Assembly (NCBI RefSeq): GCF_013408415.1
Contig: NZ_JACCAA010000001.1
Span: forward strand, 2,356,001-2,420,000
Origin: Nocardioides daedukensis
GTDB lineage: Bacteria; Actinomycetota; Actinomycetes; Propionibacteriales; Nocardioidaceae
Length of the DNA stretch: 64,000 nucleotides
Direction: 5' to 3'
The notes below the pieces were generated by a model. That model was not told where the DNA came from and made no database searches. It worked only from the letters and a program-made list of their open reading frames with translations. This document shows positions 7,848-20,275 of the stretch, in pieces (position 1 is the stretch's first letter; each line of letters starts with the position of its first letter). The position numbers and the translations under genes are program-made.

Positions 7848-9422
7848 GTGAAGAAACGGGTGGAACAGGTGCAGGACAACGAGGACGCGTCGAAGAACAC
7901 GCCGACCCTGGAGCACGTGTGGCGCGCCCTGATCGAGGATCTGCCTCCGAACCAGAACGCCTGGCTGCGCTCGAGTGAGCCGGTGACCCTGCACGAGCAG
8001 ACCGCGATCATCGCGGTGCCGAACGAGTTCACCCGCCTGCAGCTGGAGGGCCGGCTGCGGACCCGGCTCGAGGACTCGCTCACCGAGGCCCTGGGCCACC
8101 GGGTGCGCATCGCGGTCACCGTGGACACCCAGCTCGACGACGGCGTCTCCGACATGCCCGTCCCGGACCGGATCTCACAGGACCGGATCGACCGGGACCA
8201 GCTGGGCCGTGACGATGCCCGCGACCCGGCCCGCGACGGTGCTCTCGACCATGCCCGCCCCGACCTCTCCGGCGAGGGCACGGTGCACAGCGCAGACTTC
8301 GGACGATCAAGCAATGAATCGTCAAGTGGTCATGTCGACATGTCGACAAATCACCACCGCTCCAACGAACAGCCGTCCGCCCTGGAGACCAGGCTCAATC
8401 CGAAGTACACCTTCGAGACCTTCGTCATCGGCTCCTCCAACCGTTTCCCGCACGCGGCCGCCGTCGCCGTGGCCGAGGCGCCGGGCAAGGCCTACAACCC
8501 GCTGCTGGTCTATGGAGACTCCGGGCTGGGCAAGACCCACCTGCTGCACGCGATCGGCCACTACGTGCGCTCGCTCTACCGCGGGGCGAAGGTCCGCTAC
8601 GTCTCCAGCGAAGAGTTCACCAACGAGTTCATCAACGCGATCAAGGACAAGCGGCCCGAGACGTTCCAGCGCCGCTATCGCGAGGTCGACGTACTGCTGA
8701 TCGACGACATCCAGTTCCTCGAGGGCAAGACGCAGACGCAGGAGGAGTTCTTCCACACCTTCAACGCGCTGCACAACGCCAACAAGCAGATCGTGCTCAC
8801 CTCCGACCGCGCCCCCAAGCGACTCGAAGCTCTCGAGGACCGGCTGCGCAGCCGATTCGAGTGGGGCCTGATCACCGACGTCCAGCCGCCCGACCTCGAG
8901 ACCCGGATCGCGATCCTGCGTAAGAAGGCCGCGATGGAGCGGATGACCGCTCCGCCCGAGGTGCTCGAGTTCATCGCCTCGAAGATCCAGACCAACATCC
9001 GTGAACTCGAGGGCGCCCTGATCCGCGTCACCGCGTTCGCGAGCCTGAACCGTCAGGAGGTCGACCTGACCCTGGCCGAGATCGTGCTCAAGGACCTGAT
9101 CCCCGAGGGCGGCGAGCCGGAGATCACCGCGGCCTCGATCATCGCCCAGACCGCCGCCTACTTCGGCGTCAGCATCGAGGACCTGACCGGGCCGAGCCGC
9201 GGGCGTCACCTGGTCAACGGTCGACAGATCGCGATGTACCTGTGCCGCGAGCTCACCGACCTCTCGCTTCCGAAGATCGGCGCCCAGTTCGGCAACCGCG
9301 ACCACACCACCGTGATGTACGCCGACCGCAAGATGAAGCAGCTGCTCGCCGAGCGCCGATCGGTCTTCAACCAGGTCACCGAGCTGACGAACCGGATCAA
9401 GATGCAGGCTCGCCAGGGCTGA
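7848..9422 (+). CDS. dnaA: chromosomal replication initiator DnaA
   Basis: DnaA is the AAA+ initiator that opens the origin. Domain I spans about residues 20-100 and is followed by a long acidic and variable domain II (about 100-175). The Walker A motif is GDSGLGKTHLL (about residue 225) and Walker B is VLLIDDIQF (about 285). Domain IV ends with the DnaA-box reader GNRDHTTVMYADRKM (about 485-500). The start at GTG 7848 lacks a clear ribosome site. GTG 7860 or 7869 in the same frame are alternatives. Length is 524 residues, normal for actinobacteria. Confidence 0.97.
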   Translation: MKKRVEQVQDNEDASKNTPTLEHVWRALIEDLPPNQNAWLRSSEPVTLHEQTAIIAVPNEFTRLQLEGRLRTRLEDSLTEALGHRVRIAVTVDTQLDDGVSDMPVPDRISQDRIDRDQLGRDDARDPARDGALDHARPDLSGEGTVHSADFGRSSNESSSGHVDMSTNHHRSNEQPSALETRLNPKYTFETFVIGSSNRFPHAAAVAVAEAPGKAYNPLLVYGDSGLGKTHLLHAIGHYVRSLYRGAKVRYVSSEEFTNEFINAIKDKRPETFQRRYREVDVLLIDDIQFLEGKTQTQEEFFHTFNALHNANKQIVLTSDRAPKRLEALEDRLRSRFEWGLITDVQPPDLETRIAILRKKAAMERMTAPPEVLEFIASKIQTNIRELEGALIRVTAFASLNRQEVDLTLAEIVLKDLIPEGGEPEITAASIIAQTAAYFGVSIEDLTGPSRGRHLVNGRQIAMYLCRELTDLSLPKIGAQFGNRDHTTVMYADRKMKQLLAERRSVFNQVTELTNRIKMQARQG

Positions 9423-9898
9423 GTGGAACGCCACGATTTCTTGTCATCCGTCTGTGGACAACTCGGGTTCGGACCTCCGAATTACAAATGAATGACTTGT
9501 GGACGGGCACGTGGAACCGCCGTACGGCCGTCTCGGAGTGCACACGGCCTCGTTGTGATTCCACACTGAGTGCACAGGGCCTGTGTGCGACGCCGCGCCT
9601 GCTGACCAGCCACAACAGGACTTCTCCACAATTTCCACCGAGCCGATGACAACTATGGAACCTCTACATGGATCGATTGCCCGTGAACTTCCAACTGGCT
9701 GCTTGGCTGGGGACAACTCGAGATCAGTGGGTCCGAAGCAGGGTCCGGACCGAGGCCCCTGCCGGCGAACAGCGAATGACAAGTTCAGGGGTCCGCTGCC
9801 ACATCGACCGTCCGCATGGCAGGATGCACATCCCTAGTCATGTCACGAAGCACGGACATGCCTGACCAGACATGTCGTGAACCGGAGGCACAAGAAAC
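9423..9898. other. replication origin region (oriC)
   Basis: This 476-bp dnaA-dnaN gap has no gene. It contains DnaA-box-like sequences on both strands: TGTGGACAA (9453-9461), TGTGGACGG (9498-9506), TTCTCCACA (9622-9630), and weaker GGGACAACTCG copies (around 9709). Short AT-rich pieces such as AATTACAAATGAATGACTT (9480-9498) could be unwinding segments. The dnaA-dnaN gap is the established origin place in actinobacteria. The dnaN ribosome site CCGGAGG is at 9882-9888. Confidence 0.88.
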
Positions 9899-11035
9899 GT
9901 GAAGTTCCTCGTCGAGCGCAACGCTCTCGCCGACGCCGTTGCCTGGGCCGCGCGCAGTCTGCCGGTCCGACCCAGCGTCCCGGTTCTTGCCGGCCTGTTG
10001 ATCGAGGCCAGCCATGAGGGCCTCGTGCTCTCCACCTTCGACTACGAGACCTCGGCCCGCGCGACCCTCAAGGCCGACGTGGCCGAAGAGGGCACCGCAC
10101 TGGTCAGCGGTCGGTTGCTGGCAGACATCTGCCGGAGCCTGCCGAACAAGCCGGTCGAGATGACCATCGACGGCAACCGGGTGTCGCTGACCTGTGGCTC
10201 TGCCCGGTTCAGCCTCCAGGTGATGCCGGTCGAGGACTACCCCTCGCTGCCCGACATGCCCAGCGCCACCGGCACCGTGCCGAGCACCGCCTTCGCCCAC
10301 GCGGTGTCCCAGGCGGTCACCGCGGCCGGTCGCGACGACATGCTCCCGGTGCTGACCGGTGTCCGTATCGAGATCGATGGCTCGGTGATCAGCCTGCTGG
10401 CCACCGACCGCTTCCGGCTCTCGCTCCGCGAGCTCGAGTGGTCCCCCAGGACTCCCGACGAGTCGGTCGCCGCACTCGTTCCGGCCAAGGTCCTCGCAGA
10501 CACCGCCAAGTCGCTCACCTCGGGTGGCGAGGTCACCATCGCGCTGTCGGCCAGCGGTTCCGGCGACGGCATCATCGGCTTCGAGGGCGTCGGAGAGGGC
10601 GGCGTACGCCGAACCACCACCCGACTCCTGGACGGCGAGTTCCCCAAGGTCCGCAGCCTGTTCCCCAGCGAGCACCAGACCACCGCGACGGTGGACCGCG
10701 AAGAGCTGGTCGAGGCAGTCAAGCGCGTTGCCCTGGTCGCCGAGCGCAACACCGCCGTACAGCTCGCCTTCAGCGAAGGCGTGCTCACCCTGGACGCCGG
10801 TTCGGGTGACGAGGCGCAGGCCAGCGAGTCGATCGAGGCCGCCATCGACGGTGAGGACCTGACCACGGGCTTCAACCCGCAGTTCCTCCTCGACGGCCTC
10901 GGGGCACTGGACAGCAAGACGGTCGAGCTCGCCTTCACCCAGGCCTCCAAGCCCGTGGTGATGAGCAGCGTGGCCGAGGACGGCACCAGCGGCGACTTCC
11001 GCTACCTGTTGATGCCGCGCCGCCTGCTGTCCTGA
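9899..11035 (+). CDS. dnaN: DNA polymerase III beta sliding clamp
   Basis: The ring-shaped processivity clamp, 378 residues, built of three repeated domains. The N-terminal MKFLVERNALADAVAWAAR, the middle NMLPVLTGVRIEID-like segment (here DDMLPVLTGVRIEID, about residue 145) and the C-terminal YLLMPRRL are typical. It starts at GTG 9899, 10 bases after CCGGAGG. It is followed after 128 bases by gnd. Confidence 0.97.
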   Translation: MKFLVERNALADAVAWAARSLPVRPSVPVLAGLLIEASHEGLVLSTFDYETSARATLKADVAEEGTALVSGRLLADICRSLPNKPVEMTIDGNRVSLTCGSARFSLQVMPVEDYPSLPDMPSATGTVPSTAFAHAVSQAVTAAGRDDMLPVLTGVRIEIDGSVISLLATDRFRLSLRELEWSPRTPDESVAALVPAKVLADTAKSLTSGGEVTIALSASGSGDGIIGFEGVGEGGVRRTTTRLLDGEFPKVRSLFPSEHQTTATVDREELVEAVKRVALVAERNTAVQLAFSEGVLTLDAGSGDEAQASESIEAAIDGEDLTTGFNPQFLLDGLGALDSKTVELAFTQASKPVVMSSVAEDGTSGDFRYLLMPRRLLS

Positions 11036-11163
11036 CCCTGATGGTCTGACCCGGCTGATCTGACTGGTCGCTCGCGCACTGCCCACCCGGATGGTTGAGT
11101 AGGAGTCACGCGTCCGGCCGCAGGATCTCCACGGCCGTGAACCTGAGAATGCGAGGAGCAGCC

Positions 11164-12081
11164 ATGGACATCGGACTCATCGGCCTGGGCAAGATGGGCG
11201 GCAACATGCGCGAGCGCCTGCGCCGCGCCGGGCACGCCGTGGTCGGCTACGACCGCAACCCCGACGTCAGCGACGTCGCCTCGCTCGAAGAGCTGGTCGA
11301 GAAGCTGCCCAGCCCCAAGGTCGTGTGGGTGATGGTGCCGGCCGGTGACCCGACCCGCGAGACCGTCGAGGCACTCAGCGACCTGCTCGGCGCCGGGGAC
11401 GTGGTCGTCGACGGCGGCAACTCGCGCTGGACCGATGACCTGATCCACGCCGAGCTGCTGGAGAAGAAGCAGATCGGCTATGTCGACTGCGGTGTCTCCG
11501 GCGGCGTGTGGGGCCTGGAGAACGGCTATGCGCTGATGTACGGCGGCTCGGCCGAGGACGTCGCGAAGGTCCAGCCGGCTTTCGTCGCGCTCAAGCCCGA
11601 GGCCACCGACCTGGGCGACTTCGGTGCGGTGCACGCCGGGAAGGTCGGCGCCGGCCACTTCTCCAAGATGGTCCACAACGGCATCGAGTACGCGATCATG
11701 CAGTCCTACGCCGAGGGCTGGGAGCTGCTGGAGAAGGTCGACCTGGTCGACAACGTGACCGAGGTCTTCCGCTCCTGGCGCGAAGGCACCGTGATCCGCT
11801 CGTGGCTGCTCGACCTCCTGGTCGCCGCGCTGGACGAGACCCCGAACCTGGAGGGCATCGCCGGTTATGCCGACGACTCCGGTGAGGGTCGTTGGACGGT
11901 CGAGGCCGGCATCGAGAACGCGGTCGCGACCCCGGCGATCACCGCCGCGCTCTTCGCCCGCTTCGTCTCCCGCCAGGACGACTCCCCCGCGATGAAGGCC
12001 GTTGCCGCGATGCGCAACCAGTTCGGCGGCCACGCGATGAAGACCGAGCCGCCTGCCGGCGGGGACGTCGCGCCGGACTGA
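11164..12081 (+). CDS. gnd: 6-phosphogluconate dehydrogenase, short NAD-type
   Basis: Oxidative decarboxylation of 6-phosphogluconate to ribulose 5-phosphate. The product is 305 residues, so it is the short form rather than the 470-residue NADP form. The Rossmann motif [12 protein letters not shown] is at residues 4-15, and the substrate motif [17 protein letters not shown] follows at about residue 110. The catalytic lysine and asparagine lie in [16 protein letters not shown] chose ATG 11164 with GAGGAG before it; the frame opens earlier without support. Its place between dnaN and recF is conserved in many actinobacteria. Confidence 0.93.
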   Translation: MDIGLIGLGKMGGNMRERLRRAGHAVVGYDRNPDVSDVASLEELVEKLPSPKVVWVMVPAGDPTRETVEALSDLLGAGDVVVDGGNSRWTDDLIHAELLEKKQIGYVDCGVSGGVWGLENGYALMYGGSAEDVAKVQPAFVALKPEATDLGDFGAVHAGKVGAGHFSKMVHNGIEYAIMQSYAEGWELLEKVDLVDNVTEVFRSWREGTVIRSWLLDLLVAALDETPNLEGIAGYADDSGEGRWTVEAGIENAVATPAITAALFARFVSRQDDSPAMKAVAAMRNQFGGHAMKTEPPAGGDVAPD

Positions 12082-12091
12082 GGCAGGACCG

Positions 12092-13255
12092 TTGCACGTC
12101 TCGCACCTCTCCCTGCACGACTTCCGGTCCTATGCGGCAGTCGATGTTGCCCTGCAACCGGGGGTCTGCGCCTTCATCGGGCGCAACGGTCAGGGCAAGA
12201 CCAACCTGGTCGAGGCCATCGACTACCTCTCCCGGCTGGCCAGCCACCGGGTGGCCAGTGACGCCCCGATGATCCGGGCCGGCCGCGACCAGGCTGTGGT
12301 CCGTGCGGCGGTGGTGCGCGACGGCCGGACCGCCATCCTCGAGGTCGAGATGAACGCCGGCAAGGCCAACCGTGCGCGGATCAACCGCTCCCCGCTGCCC
12401 CGGGCCCGAGAGATCATCGGCCTGATCCGCACGGTGGTCTTCTCCCCCGAGGACCTGACCCTGGTCAAGGGCGACCCGTCGGACCGGCGCAAGTTCCTCG
12501 ACGACCTGATGATCCTGCGTACGCCGCGCCTGGCCGGGGTCCGCTCCGACTACGACCGGATCATCAAGCAGCGCAACTCACTGCTCAAGACCGCGCAGAA
12601 GGCGAAGTTCCGTCCCGGCGGTGGCGGCGACGCCCTCGACGGTGCGCTGTCCACCCTGGCGGTGTGGGACGAGCACCTGGCCAAGACCGGCGCCGAGCTC
12701 CTGGTCGAGCGGATCCGCCTGGTCGAGGCGCTGCGCCCCTATCTCGGCAAGGCCTACGAGACGGTCGCACGCGGAGCCAGCCGCGACGATGCCGACATCG
12801 AGTACAAGCCCTCCCTCGACCTGGGTGGCGTGCTCGTCGAGCGCGAGCCGATCGAGGGCACCCTGCTGGCCGAGATCGAACGCCGGCGCAGGGACGAGGT
12901 CGACCGCGGGGTCTCCCTGGTCGGGCCGCACCGTGACGAGCTGCTGCTCACGCTGGGGAACGGCGACGTACGCCTGCCGGTGAAGGGTTATGCCTCCCAC
13001 GGTGAGTCGTGGTCGTTCGCGCTGGCGATGAAGCTGGCCTCCTACGACCTGTTGCGCAGCGACGGCGACGACCCGATCCTGATCCTCGACGACGTCTTCG
13101 CCGAGCTCGACACCCAGCGCCGCGAGCAGCTGGCCGAGCTGGTCGCCGGCGCCGAGCAGGTGCTGGTGACGGCCGCGGTTCCCGAGGACGTCCCTGCGGC
13201 GCTGGCCGGGCAGCGGTACGACGTGGCCGACGGGGAGGTGACCAGGCATGAGTGA
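12092..13255 (+). CDS. recF: DNA replication and repair protein RecF
   Basis: An SMC-like ATPase for recombinational repair at gaps, 387 residues. The Walker [16 protein letters not shown] is at about residue 30. The ABC-type signature region and Walker [14 protein letters not shown] (about residue 330) are present. The start is TTG 12092 with AGGCAGGA upstream. The stop overlaps the next gene's start by 8 bases. Confidence 0.96.
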   Translation: MHVSHLSLHDFRSYAAVDVALQPGVCAFIGRNGQGKTNLVEAIDYLSRLASHRVASDAPMIRAGRDQAVVRAAVVRDGRTAILEVEMNAGKANRARINRSPLPRAREIIGLIRTVVFSPEDLTLVKGDPSDRRKFLDDLMILRTPRLAGVRSDYDRIIKQRNSLLKTAQKAKFRPGGGGDALDGALSTLAVWDEHLAKTGAELLVERIRLVEALRPYLGKAYETVARGASRDDADIEYKPSLDLGGVLVEREPIEGTLLAEIERRRRDEVDRGVSLVGPHRDELLLTLGNGDVRLPVKGYASHGESWSFALAMKLASYDLLRSDGDDPILILDDVFAELDTQRREQLAELVAGAEQVLVTAAVPEDVPAALAGQRYDVADGEVTRHE

Positions 13256-13859
13256 GCCGGAGGATCCAGATCTTGAGGGTCCGGCGCTCGAGGACCAGGA
13301 GCCTGAGTCCGAAGCCCCCGACGAGGCTGTGGACTTCTGGGCCGACCCCAACCATGACGACACCGGCCTCGACCTGGCCCGCTCCATCGCCAAGGCCACC
13401 GCGAGCTCGTCGCTGAACGCCCCGCGCCGCAAGCCCGGTCGCAAGCGCGCGCCCCAGGGGCACGGCGGACGGCCGAAGAAGTCCGGTGCCCATCCCGACG
13501 AGCGCGACCCGCAGACCCTCGACATCACCCTCGGCCGGCTGGTGACCGACCACGGCTGGGCCCTCGACCTCAAGGTGCACGGCGTCTTCGGCCGCTGGCC
13601 CGAGATCGTCGGCGAGGAGGTCGCCCAGCACTGCACCCCGATCACGTTCGACGACGGCAAGCTGAGCGTCCAGACCGACTCGACCGCGTGGGCGACGCAG
13701 CTGCGCCTGCTCGCGCCGACCGTCGTACGCCGTCTCAACGAGGAGCTCGGGCACGGATCGGTGACGGTGATCGAGGTGATCGGTCCCAACCTGCCGACCT
13801 GGAAGAAGGGCCGGTTCCGCACCCGCGGTGGGCAGGGTCCGCGCGACACCTACGGGTGA
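13248..13859 (+). CDS. DciA-like DUF721 protein
   Basis: A 203-residue protein with a disordered N-terminus (acidic to about residue 50, then basic and rich in Pro, Lys and Arg to about 90). A C-terminal DUF721 domain follows ([32 protein letters not shown]), containing the W-P-x-I-V-G pattern. DUF721 proteins include DciA, the ancestral loader of the DnaB helicase. Its place between recF and gyrB is standard for actinobacteria. Function here is inferred from the family. Confidence 0.85.
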   Translation: MSEPEDPDLEGPALEDQEPESEAPDEAVDFWADPNHDDTGLDLARSIAKATASSSLNAPRRKPGRKRAPQGHGGRPKKSGAHPDERDPQTLDITLGRLVTDHGWALDLKVHGVFGRWPEIVGEEVAQHCTPITFDDGKLSVQTDSTAWATQLRLLAPTVVRRLNEELGHGSVTVIEVIGPNLPTWKKGRFRTRGGQGPRDTYG

Positions 13860-14159
13860 GCTGTGTGCGAGCGATGTGCCGGTGGAGCTCACCCCTACCA
13901 AGCCGCTGAAATGCCGCTCGGAGGGCTCCCGAGACGTACCGGGACACATCCGCACCCCTGCGAGGCGCTCCTCGGAGGCCTGTGAGGGCTCTCAGGGGCA
14001 GATTTATCCACAGATCCTCCCCATATCGGGGTCCGGAGCGTGTCTACGTCCCTTCTGACGGGTAACATGTCCCCTTGGGTCGCATGCTCCCGACATGTCG
14101 GTGAAAGCGACCCTCTCCATGTCTCCAGTGACAGCCCTTGCAGAACAGAAGAGGTAGGC
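13860..14159. promoter_or_regulatory. gyrB leader with a perfect DnaA box
   Basis: This 300-bp gap contains TTATCCACA at 14004-14012, an exact consensus DnaA box. The segment 14089-14100 (CGACATGTCG) is palindromic. The ribosome site GAAGAGGT precedes the gyrB GTG. The frame of gyrB is open back to 14040, but no ribosome site supports that start. The promoter must be here. Confidence 0.7.
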
Positions 14160-16304
<2,145 letters not shown>

Positions 16305-16313
<9 letters not shown>

Positions 16314-16338
16314 GTTTCTAAGACCAGACCTAGATATC
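16305..16338 (+). other. gyrB-gyrA junction hairpin
   Basis: GATATCTAGGT (16305-16315) and ACCTAGATATC (16328-16338) form a perfect 11-bp stem with a 12-base loop. The gyrB stop codon TAG lies within the left arm. There is no T-tract, so a transcript-processing or operator role is as likely as termination. Confidence 0.75.
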
Positions 16339-16367
16339 CATAGACGCACTGAGAGAGACGAAGACAC

Positions 16368-19112
16368 GTGACTGAGACACCCATCCACGGCGGCGGCAAC
16401 GACAACGGCCGGATCCAGCCGATCGAGCTGCAGACCTCCATGCAGCGCTCCTACATCGACTATGCGATGGCGGTCATCGTCGGCCGGGCGCTGCCCGACG
16501 TACGCGATGGCTTGAAGCCGGTGCACCGCCGAGTGCTCTATGCAATGTATGACGGCGGCTACCGGCCCGACCGCGGCTTCAGCAAGTGCTCGCGCGTCGT
16601 CGGCGACGTGATGGGTCAATATCACCCGCACGGCGACTCGGCGATCTATGACACCTTGGTCCGCCTCGCCCAGCCCTGGGTGATGCGCGCGCCGCTGATC
16701 CTCGGCCAGGGCAACTTCGGCTCGCCGGGCAACGACCCCGCGGCCGCGATGCGTTACACCGAGTGCAAGATGGCGCCGCTGGCCATGGAGATGGTCCGCG
16801 ACATCGACGAGGAGACCGTCGACTTCCAGCCGAACTACGACGGCCGTTCCTCCGAGCCGACGATCCTGCCGGCCCGGTTCCCGAACCTGCTCGTCAACGG
16901 CTCGGCCGGTATCGCGGTCGGTATGGCGACCAGCATCCCGCCGCACAACCTGGTCGAGGTTGCCGACGGCGCCAAGTGGGCGCTCGAGCACCCAGACGCG
17001 ACCCGCGAGGAGCTGCAGGACGCGCTGATCGAGCGGATCAAGGGCCCCGACTTCCCCAACGGCGCGCTGATCGTCGGCCGCCAGGGCATCGAGCAGGCCT
17101 ATCGCACCGGTCGCGGCTCGGTCACCCAGCGCGCGGTGATCGAGATCGACGAGGACAACAAGGGTCGGACCTGCTTGGTCATCAAGGAACTTCCCTACAT
17201 GGTCAACCCGGACAACCTGGCGCTGAAGATCGCCGAGCTGGCCGACTCCGGCAAGGTCCAGGGCATCTCCGACGTACGCGACGACACCTCCTCGCGCACC
17301 GGACAGTCCCTGGTCGTCGTGCTGCGTCGCGACGCGGTCGCGCGCGTCGTGCTCAACAACCTGCTCAAGCACACCGAGCTGCAGACCAACTTCAGCGCCA
17401 ACATGCTGGCCCTGGTCGACGGGGTGCCGCGCACCCTGACCATCGACCAGTTCATCTCCAACTGGGTCACCCACCAGATCGAGGTCATCCAGCGACGGAC
17501 CCGCTACCGGCTGCGCAAGGCCGAGGAGCAGGCCCACATCTACCGCGGCCTGGTCAAGGCGCTCGACGCGCTGGACGAGGTGATCGCGTTGATCCGTCGT
17601 TCGCCGGACGTCGACGAGGCGCGCACCGGGCTGATGAACCTGCTCGAGATCGACGAGCTCCAAGCCCAGGCCATCCTCGACATGCAGCTGCGTCGCCTGG
17701 CCGCCCTCGAGCGCCAGAAGATCATGGACCGCTTGGCCGAGCTCGAGCGCGTGATCGCGGACCTCGAGGACATCCTGGCCAACGAGGCACGCCAGCGCTC
17801 GATCATCATCGAGGAGCTCGGCGACATCGTCGAGAGCTATGGCACCGCGCGTCGTTCGCAGATCATCGCGGCCGACGGCGACCTCTCGATGGAGGACCTG
17901 ATCCCCGACGAGGAGCTGGTCGTCTCGATCACCCGCGGTGGCTATGCCAAGCGGACCCGTGCCGACCAGTACCGGACCCAGAAGCGCGGCGGCAAGGGCG
18001 TGCGTGGCGCGACCCTGCGCGGCGACGACGTGGTCGAGCACTTCATCGCGACCACCAACCACCACTGGCTGCTCTTCTTCACCACGGCCGGCCGGGTCTA
18101 CCGGACCAAGGCCTACAACCTGCCCGAGGCGTTGCGCGACGCGAAGGGTGGTCACGTCGCCGGGCTGCTGAGCTTCCAGCCGGACGAGTCGATCGCCCAG
18201 GTGCTGGCGATCCGCGACTACGAGCAGGCTCCCTATCTGGTCCTGGCGACGAGAGCGGGTCTGGTCAAGAAGACTCGACTGGCCGACTACAACAGCCCGC
18301 GCCAGGCCGGCGTCATCGCGATCAACTTCCGCAACGACGACGACGAGTTGATCGGTGCCGAGCTGGTCAACAGCGAGGACCACATCCTGCTCGTCTCCCG
18401 CAAGGGCCAGGCCGTGCGCTTCCAGGCCGACGACGGCCAGTTGCGTCCGATGGGTCGCGCGACGGGTGGTGTGACCGGCATGAAGTTCCGTGACGGTGAC
18501 TCGCTGCTGTCGATGTCGGTGATCCGGGCGGCACAGGTCGAGGCGGAGGCCGAGGCCGGGATGGACGAGGACTCCGCGGCTGCTGCTGAAGCGGTCGAGG
18601 CGGCGGAGGCTGCCGCGGCGACCGAGCCGGCGTCGTACTTCGGTGTGCATCCGCAGTATGTCTTCACGATCACCGACGGTGGTTATGCCAAGCGGACTCG
18701 GATCACCGAATACCGCACCCAGTCGCGTGGCGGCATCGGCATCAAGGCGATGAACCTCGGCAATGAGGACCGCGGGGTGCTGGTCGGTGCCTTCATCGTG
18801 GAGGAGGGCGATGAGATCCTGTGCATCACCGCCAGTGGTCAGGTCGTGCGCTCCCCGATCAACGAGAACTTCCGCTCCACCGGGCGTTCGACCCAGGGTG
18901 TGAAGTTCGTGTCGCCGAAGAAGAACGACTCGGTCGTGGTGGTGGCTCGCTCGGTCGAGGCCCGCGACGAGGAGGAGGCGACGGAATCGGTCGAGGACGC
19001 CGCACTGGTCGAGGGTGCAACAATCGACGAGTCCGGGCAGGTGGTCGACCAGGTTGACCAGGTCGATGAGGCACCCGCCGAGACTGTCACTGACGAGGAG
19101 GGCGACGCCTGA
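16368..19112 (+). CDS. gyrA: DNA gyrase subunit A
   Basis: The DNA-breaking subunit, 914 residues from GTG 16368. The catalytic tyrosine is in [10 protein letters not shown] (about residue 128). The quinolone region reads [12 protein letters not shown], with serine and aspartate at the positions linked to susceptibility. The GyrA box is QKRGGKG (about 540). The C-terminal domain has an Ala/Glu-rich insertion (about residues 725-755) and an acidic tail of about 55 residues. The stop overlaps the next start by one base. Confidence 0.97.
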   Translation: MTETPIHGGGNDNGRIQPIELQTSMQRSYIDYAMAVIVGRALPDVRDGLKPVHRRVLYAMYDGGYRPDRGFSKCSRVVGDVMGQYHPHGDSAIYDTLVRLAQPWVMRAPLILGQGNFGSPGNDPAAAMRYTECKMAPLAMEMVRDIDEETVDFQPNYDGRSSEPTILPARFPNLLVNGSAGIAVGMATSIPPHNLVEVADGAKWALEHPDATREELQDALIERIKGPDFPNGALIVGRQGIEQAYRTGRGSVTQRAVIEIDEDNKGRTCLVIKELPYMVNPDNLALKIAELADSGKVQGISDVRDDTSSRTGQSLVVVLRRDAVARVVLNNLLKHTELQTNFSANMLALVDGVPRTLTIDQFISNWVTHQIEVIQRRTRYRLRKAEEQAHIYRGLVKALDALDEVIALIRRSPDVDEARTGLMNLLEIDELQAQAILDMQLRRLAALERQKIMDRLAELERVIADLEDILANEARQRSIIIEELGDIVESYGTARRSQIIAADGDLSMEDLIPDEELVVSITRGGYAKRTRADQYRTQKRGGKGVRGATLRGDDVVEHFIATTNHHWLLFFTTAGRVYRTKAYNLPEALRDAKGGHVAGLLSFQPDESIAQVLAIRDYEQAPYLVLATRAGLVKKTRLADYNSPRQAGVIAINFRNDDDELIGAELVNSEDHILLVSRKGQAVRFQADDGQLRPMGRATGGVTGMKFRDGDSLLSMSVIRAAQVEAEAEAGMDEDSAAAAEAVEAAEAAAATEPASYFGVHPQYVFTITDGGYAKRTRITEYRTQSRGGIGIKAMNLGNEDRGVLVGAFIVEEGDEILCITASGQVVRSPINENFRSTGRSTQGVKFVSPKKNDSVVVVARSVEARDEEEATESVEDAALVEGATIDESGQVVDQVDQVDEAPAETVTDEEGDA

Positions 19113-19771
19113 TGACCGAAGGCCCGCGCGCGAACCCCCGACCCCCCGCCCAGGGACCGGCACAGCCCGGCCAGCACGCGCAGGGCAGTCGTGCCGTGCC
19201 GTCGGCGGACTCCGAGGACACGAAGACCCGGCTCCGTCCGGCAACTCAGGCAGGTGCGGGTTCAGCATCATCGGAGCCGAGCGTCGGCGCGAAGATCAGC
19301 GGCGCCTTCGCCTCGGCGAAGGACCAGATGCGGGCCAACGCCAACCCGGACTCGAAGAAGGCCGCCGATGTGGCCGCCAAGTCCTCGGGTGGACGGCGTC
19401 CGCGCCGCGCTCGTCTGCGGCTGACCCGGATTGACCCTTGGTCGGTGATGAAGGCGGCGTTCCTGCTCTCGGTCGCGCTCGGCATCGTCACCATCGTCGC
19501 GGTCACCATCGTGTGGGGCGTGCTCGGCATGGCCGGCGTGTGGGAGTCCATCAACACGATGGTCCAGGACGTCGTCGGTGGTGAGGAGACCGCAGACTTC
19601 AACGTCGAGGACTATCTCGGCATGTCGCGGGTCCTTGGCTTCACGATGCTGGTCGCGGTGGTCGACGTCGTACTGCTGACGGCGATGGCCACTCTGGGTG
19701 CGTTCCTCTACAACATGGCAGCCGCGCTGCTCGGCGGCGTCGAGCTGACGCTGGCCGAGGACGAGAGCTGA
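19112..19771 (+). CDS. DUF3566 transmembrane protein
   Basis: A 219-residue protein with a long disordered N-terminus (about 1-100, Pro/Gln/Ala-rich). A short basic segment (PRRARLRLTRIDPWSVMK) leads into two membrane spans, FLLSVALGIVTIVAVTIVWG and VLGFTMLVAVVDVVLLTAMATLG. This is the layout of the DUF3566 family encoded after gyrA in mycobacteria and streptomycetes. The function is unknown. It is translationally coupled to gyrA (TGATG). Confidence 0.88.
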   Translation: MTEGPRANPRPPAQGPAQPGQHAQGSRAVPSADSEDTKTRLRPATQAGAGSASSEPSVGAKISGAFASAKDQMRANANPDSKKAADVAAKSSGGRRPRRARLRLTRIDPWSVMKAAFLLSVALGIVTIVAVTIVWGVLGMAGVWESINTMVQDVVGGEETADFNVEDYLGMSRVLGFTMLVAVVDVVLLTAMATLGAFLYNMAAALLGGVELTLAEDES

Positions 19772-19783
19772 TCAGCCCCCGTT

Positions 19784-19813
19784 TTGGAACCGCCCCGTCA
19801 CGTGGGGTAATCT
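19784..19813 (+). promoter_or_regulatory. probable promoter of the tRNA-Ile unit
   Basis: TTGGAA (19784-19789) and TAATCT (19808-19813) are separated by 18 bases and lie 37 bases before tRNA-Ile. The pattern fits a housekeeping-sigma promoter. Confidence 0.5.
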
Positions 19814-19850
19814 CCCGTGTCGGTTCACCCCTCGGGTGACCGTGCTTTAC

Positions 19851-19924
19851 GGGCCTATAGCTCAGACGGTTAGAGCGCTTCCCTGATAAGGAAGAGGTCA
19901 CAGGTTCAAGTCCTGTTAGGCCCA
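19851..19924 (+). tRNA. tRNA-Ile (anticodon GAT)
   Basis: A 74-nt cloverleaf. Acceptor arms GGGCCTA and TAGGCCC pair, the anticodon loop is CTGATAA, and the T arm has GGTTCAAGTCC. The CCA end is not encoded. Confidence 0.97.
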
Positions 19925-19959
19925 CCCCAGTTTCTGCACCGCAACGAAGGGGCAACCCC

Positions 19960-20076
19960 GTGAAGAAGATCGTCCTCGTTCTGCTCGCCGTCGCCGGCGC
20001 TGTCGTCGCGAAGAAGAAGGTCGAAGAGTCCAAGCACGAGCAGGCTCTCTGGGCCTCCGCCACGGACAAGGTCTGA
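19960..20076 (+). CDS. DLW-39-like microprotein
   Basis: A 38-residue protein from GTG 19960, with GAAGGGG as ribosome site. It has a hydrophobic N-terminal helix ([16 protein letters not shown]), a basic turn KKK, and ends with LWASATDKV. This matches the DLW-39 family of tiny actinobacterial proteins of about 39 residues, but with ALW in place of DLW and one residue fewer. Its location between tRNA-Ile and tRNA-Ala near gyrA fits the family. The function is unknown; it is likely membrane-anchored. Confidence 0.85.
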
Positions 20077-20110
20077 TCCACTCCCTGATCGGTTCTCGAA
20101 CCGGTCGCCA

Positions 20111-20183
20111 GGGGCCTTAGCTCAGCTGGTAGAGCGCTGCCTTTGCAAGGCAGATGTCAGGAGTTCGAATCTCCTAGGCTCCA
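20111..20183 (+). tRNA. tRNA-Ala (anticodon TGC)
   Basis: A 73-nt cloverleaf with acceptor arms GGGGCCT and AGGCTCC, anticodon loop TTTGCAA and T arm GAGTTCGAATCTC. CCA is not encoded. It marks the border of the accessory region to its right. Confidence 0.97.
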
Positions 20184-20190
20184 CAGAATG

Positions 20191-20217
20191 AAACCGCAGG
20201 GGTGACCTGCGGTTTCT
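20191..20217 (+). terminator. terminator after tRNA-Ala
   Basis: AAACCGCAGG and CCTGCGGTTT form a perfect 10-bp stem with a GGTGA loop, followed by CTT. It starts 7 bases after the tRNA. Confidence 0.85.
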
Positions 20218-20275
20218 TGCATTTCATCAGTCCACGCGATCTCTGCCAATGCAACCCACTGGCGCTGAGTGAGGA

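Noticed and set aside
9785..11086. Reverse-strand frame across dnaN
   Set aside because: It is a shadow of dnaN with no start signal and no recognisable domain.
19772..20275. rRNA operon next to the tRNAs
   Set aside because: tRNA-Ile and tRNA-Ala are often in rRNA spacers, but no 16S or 23S sequence is present here.
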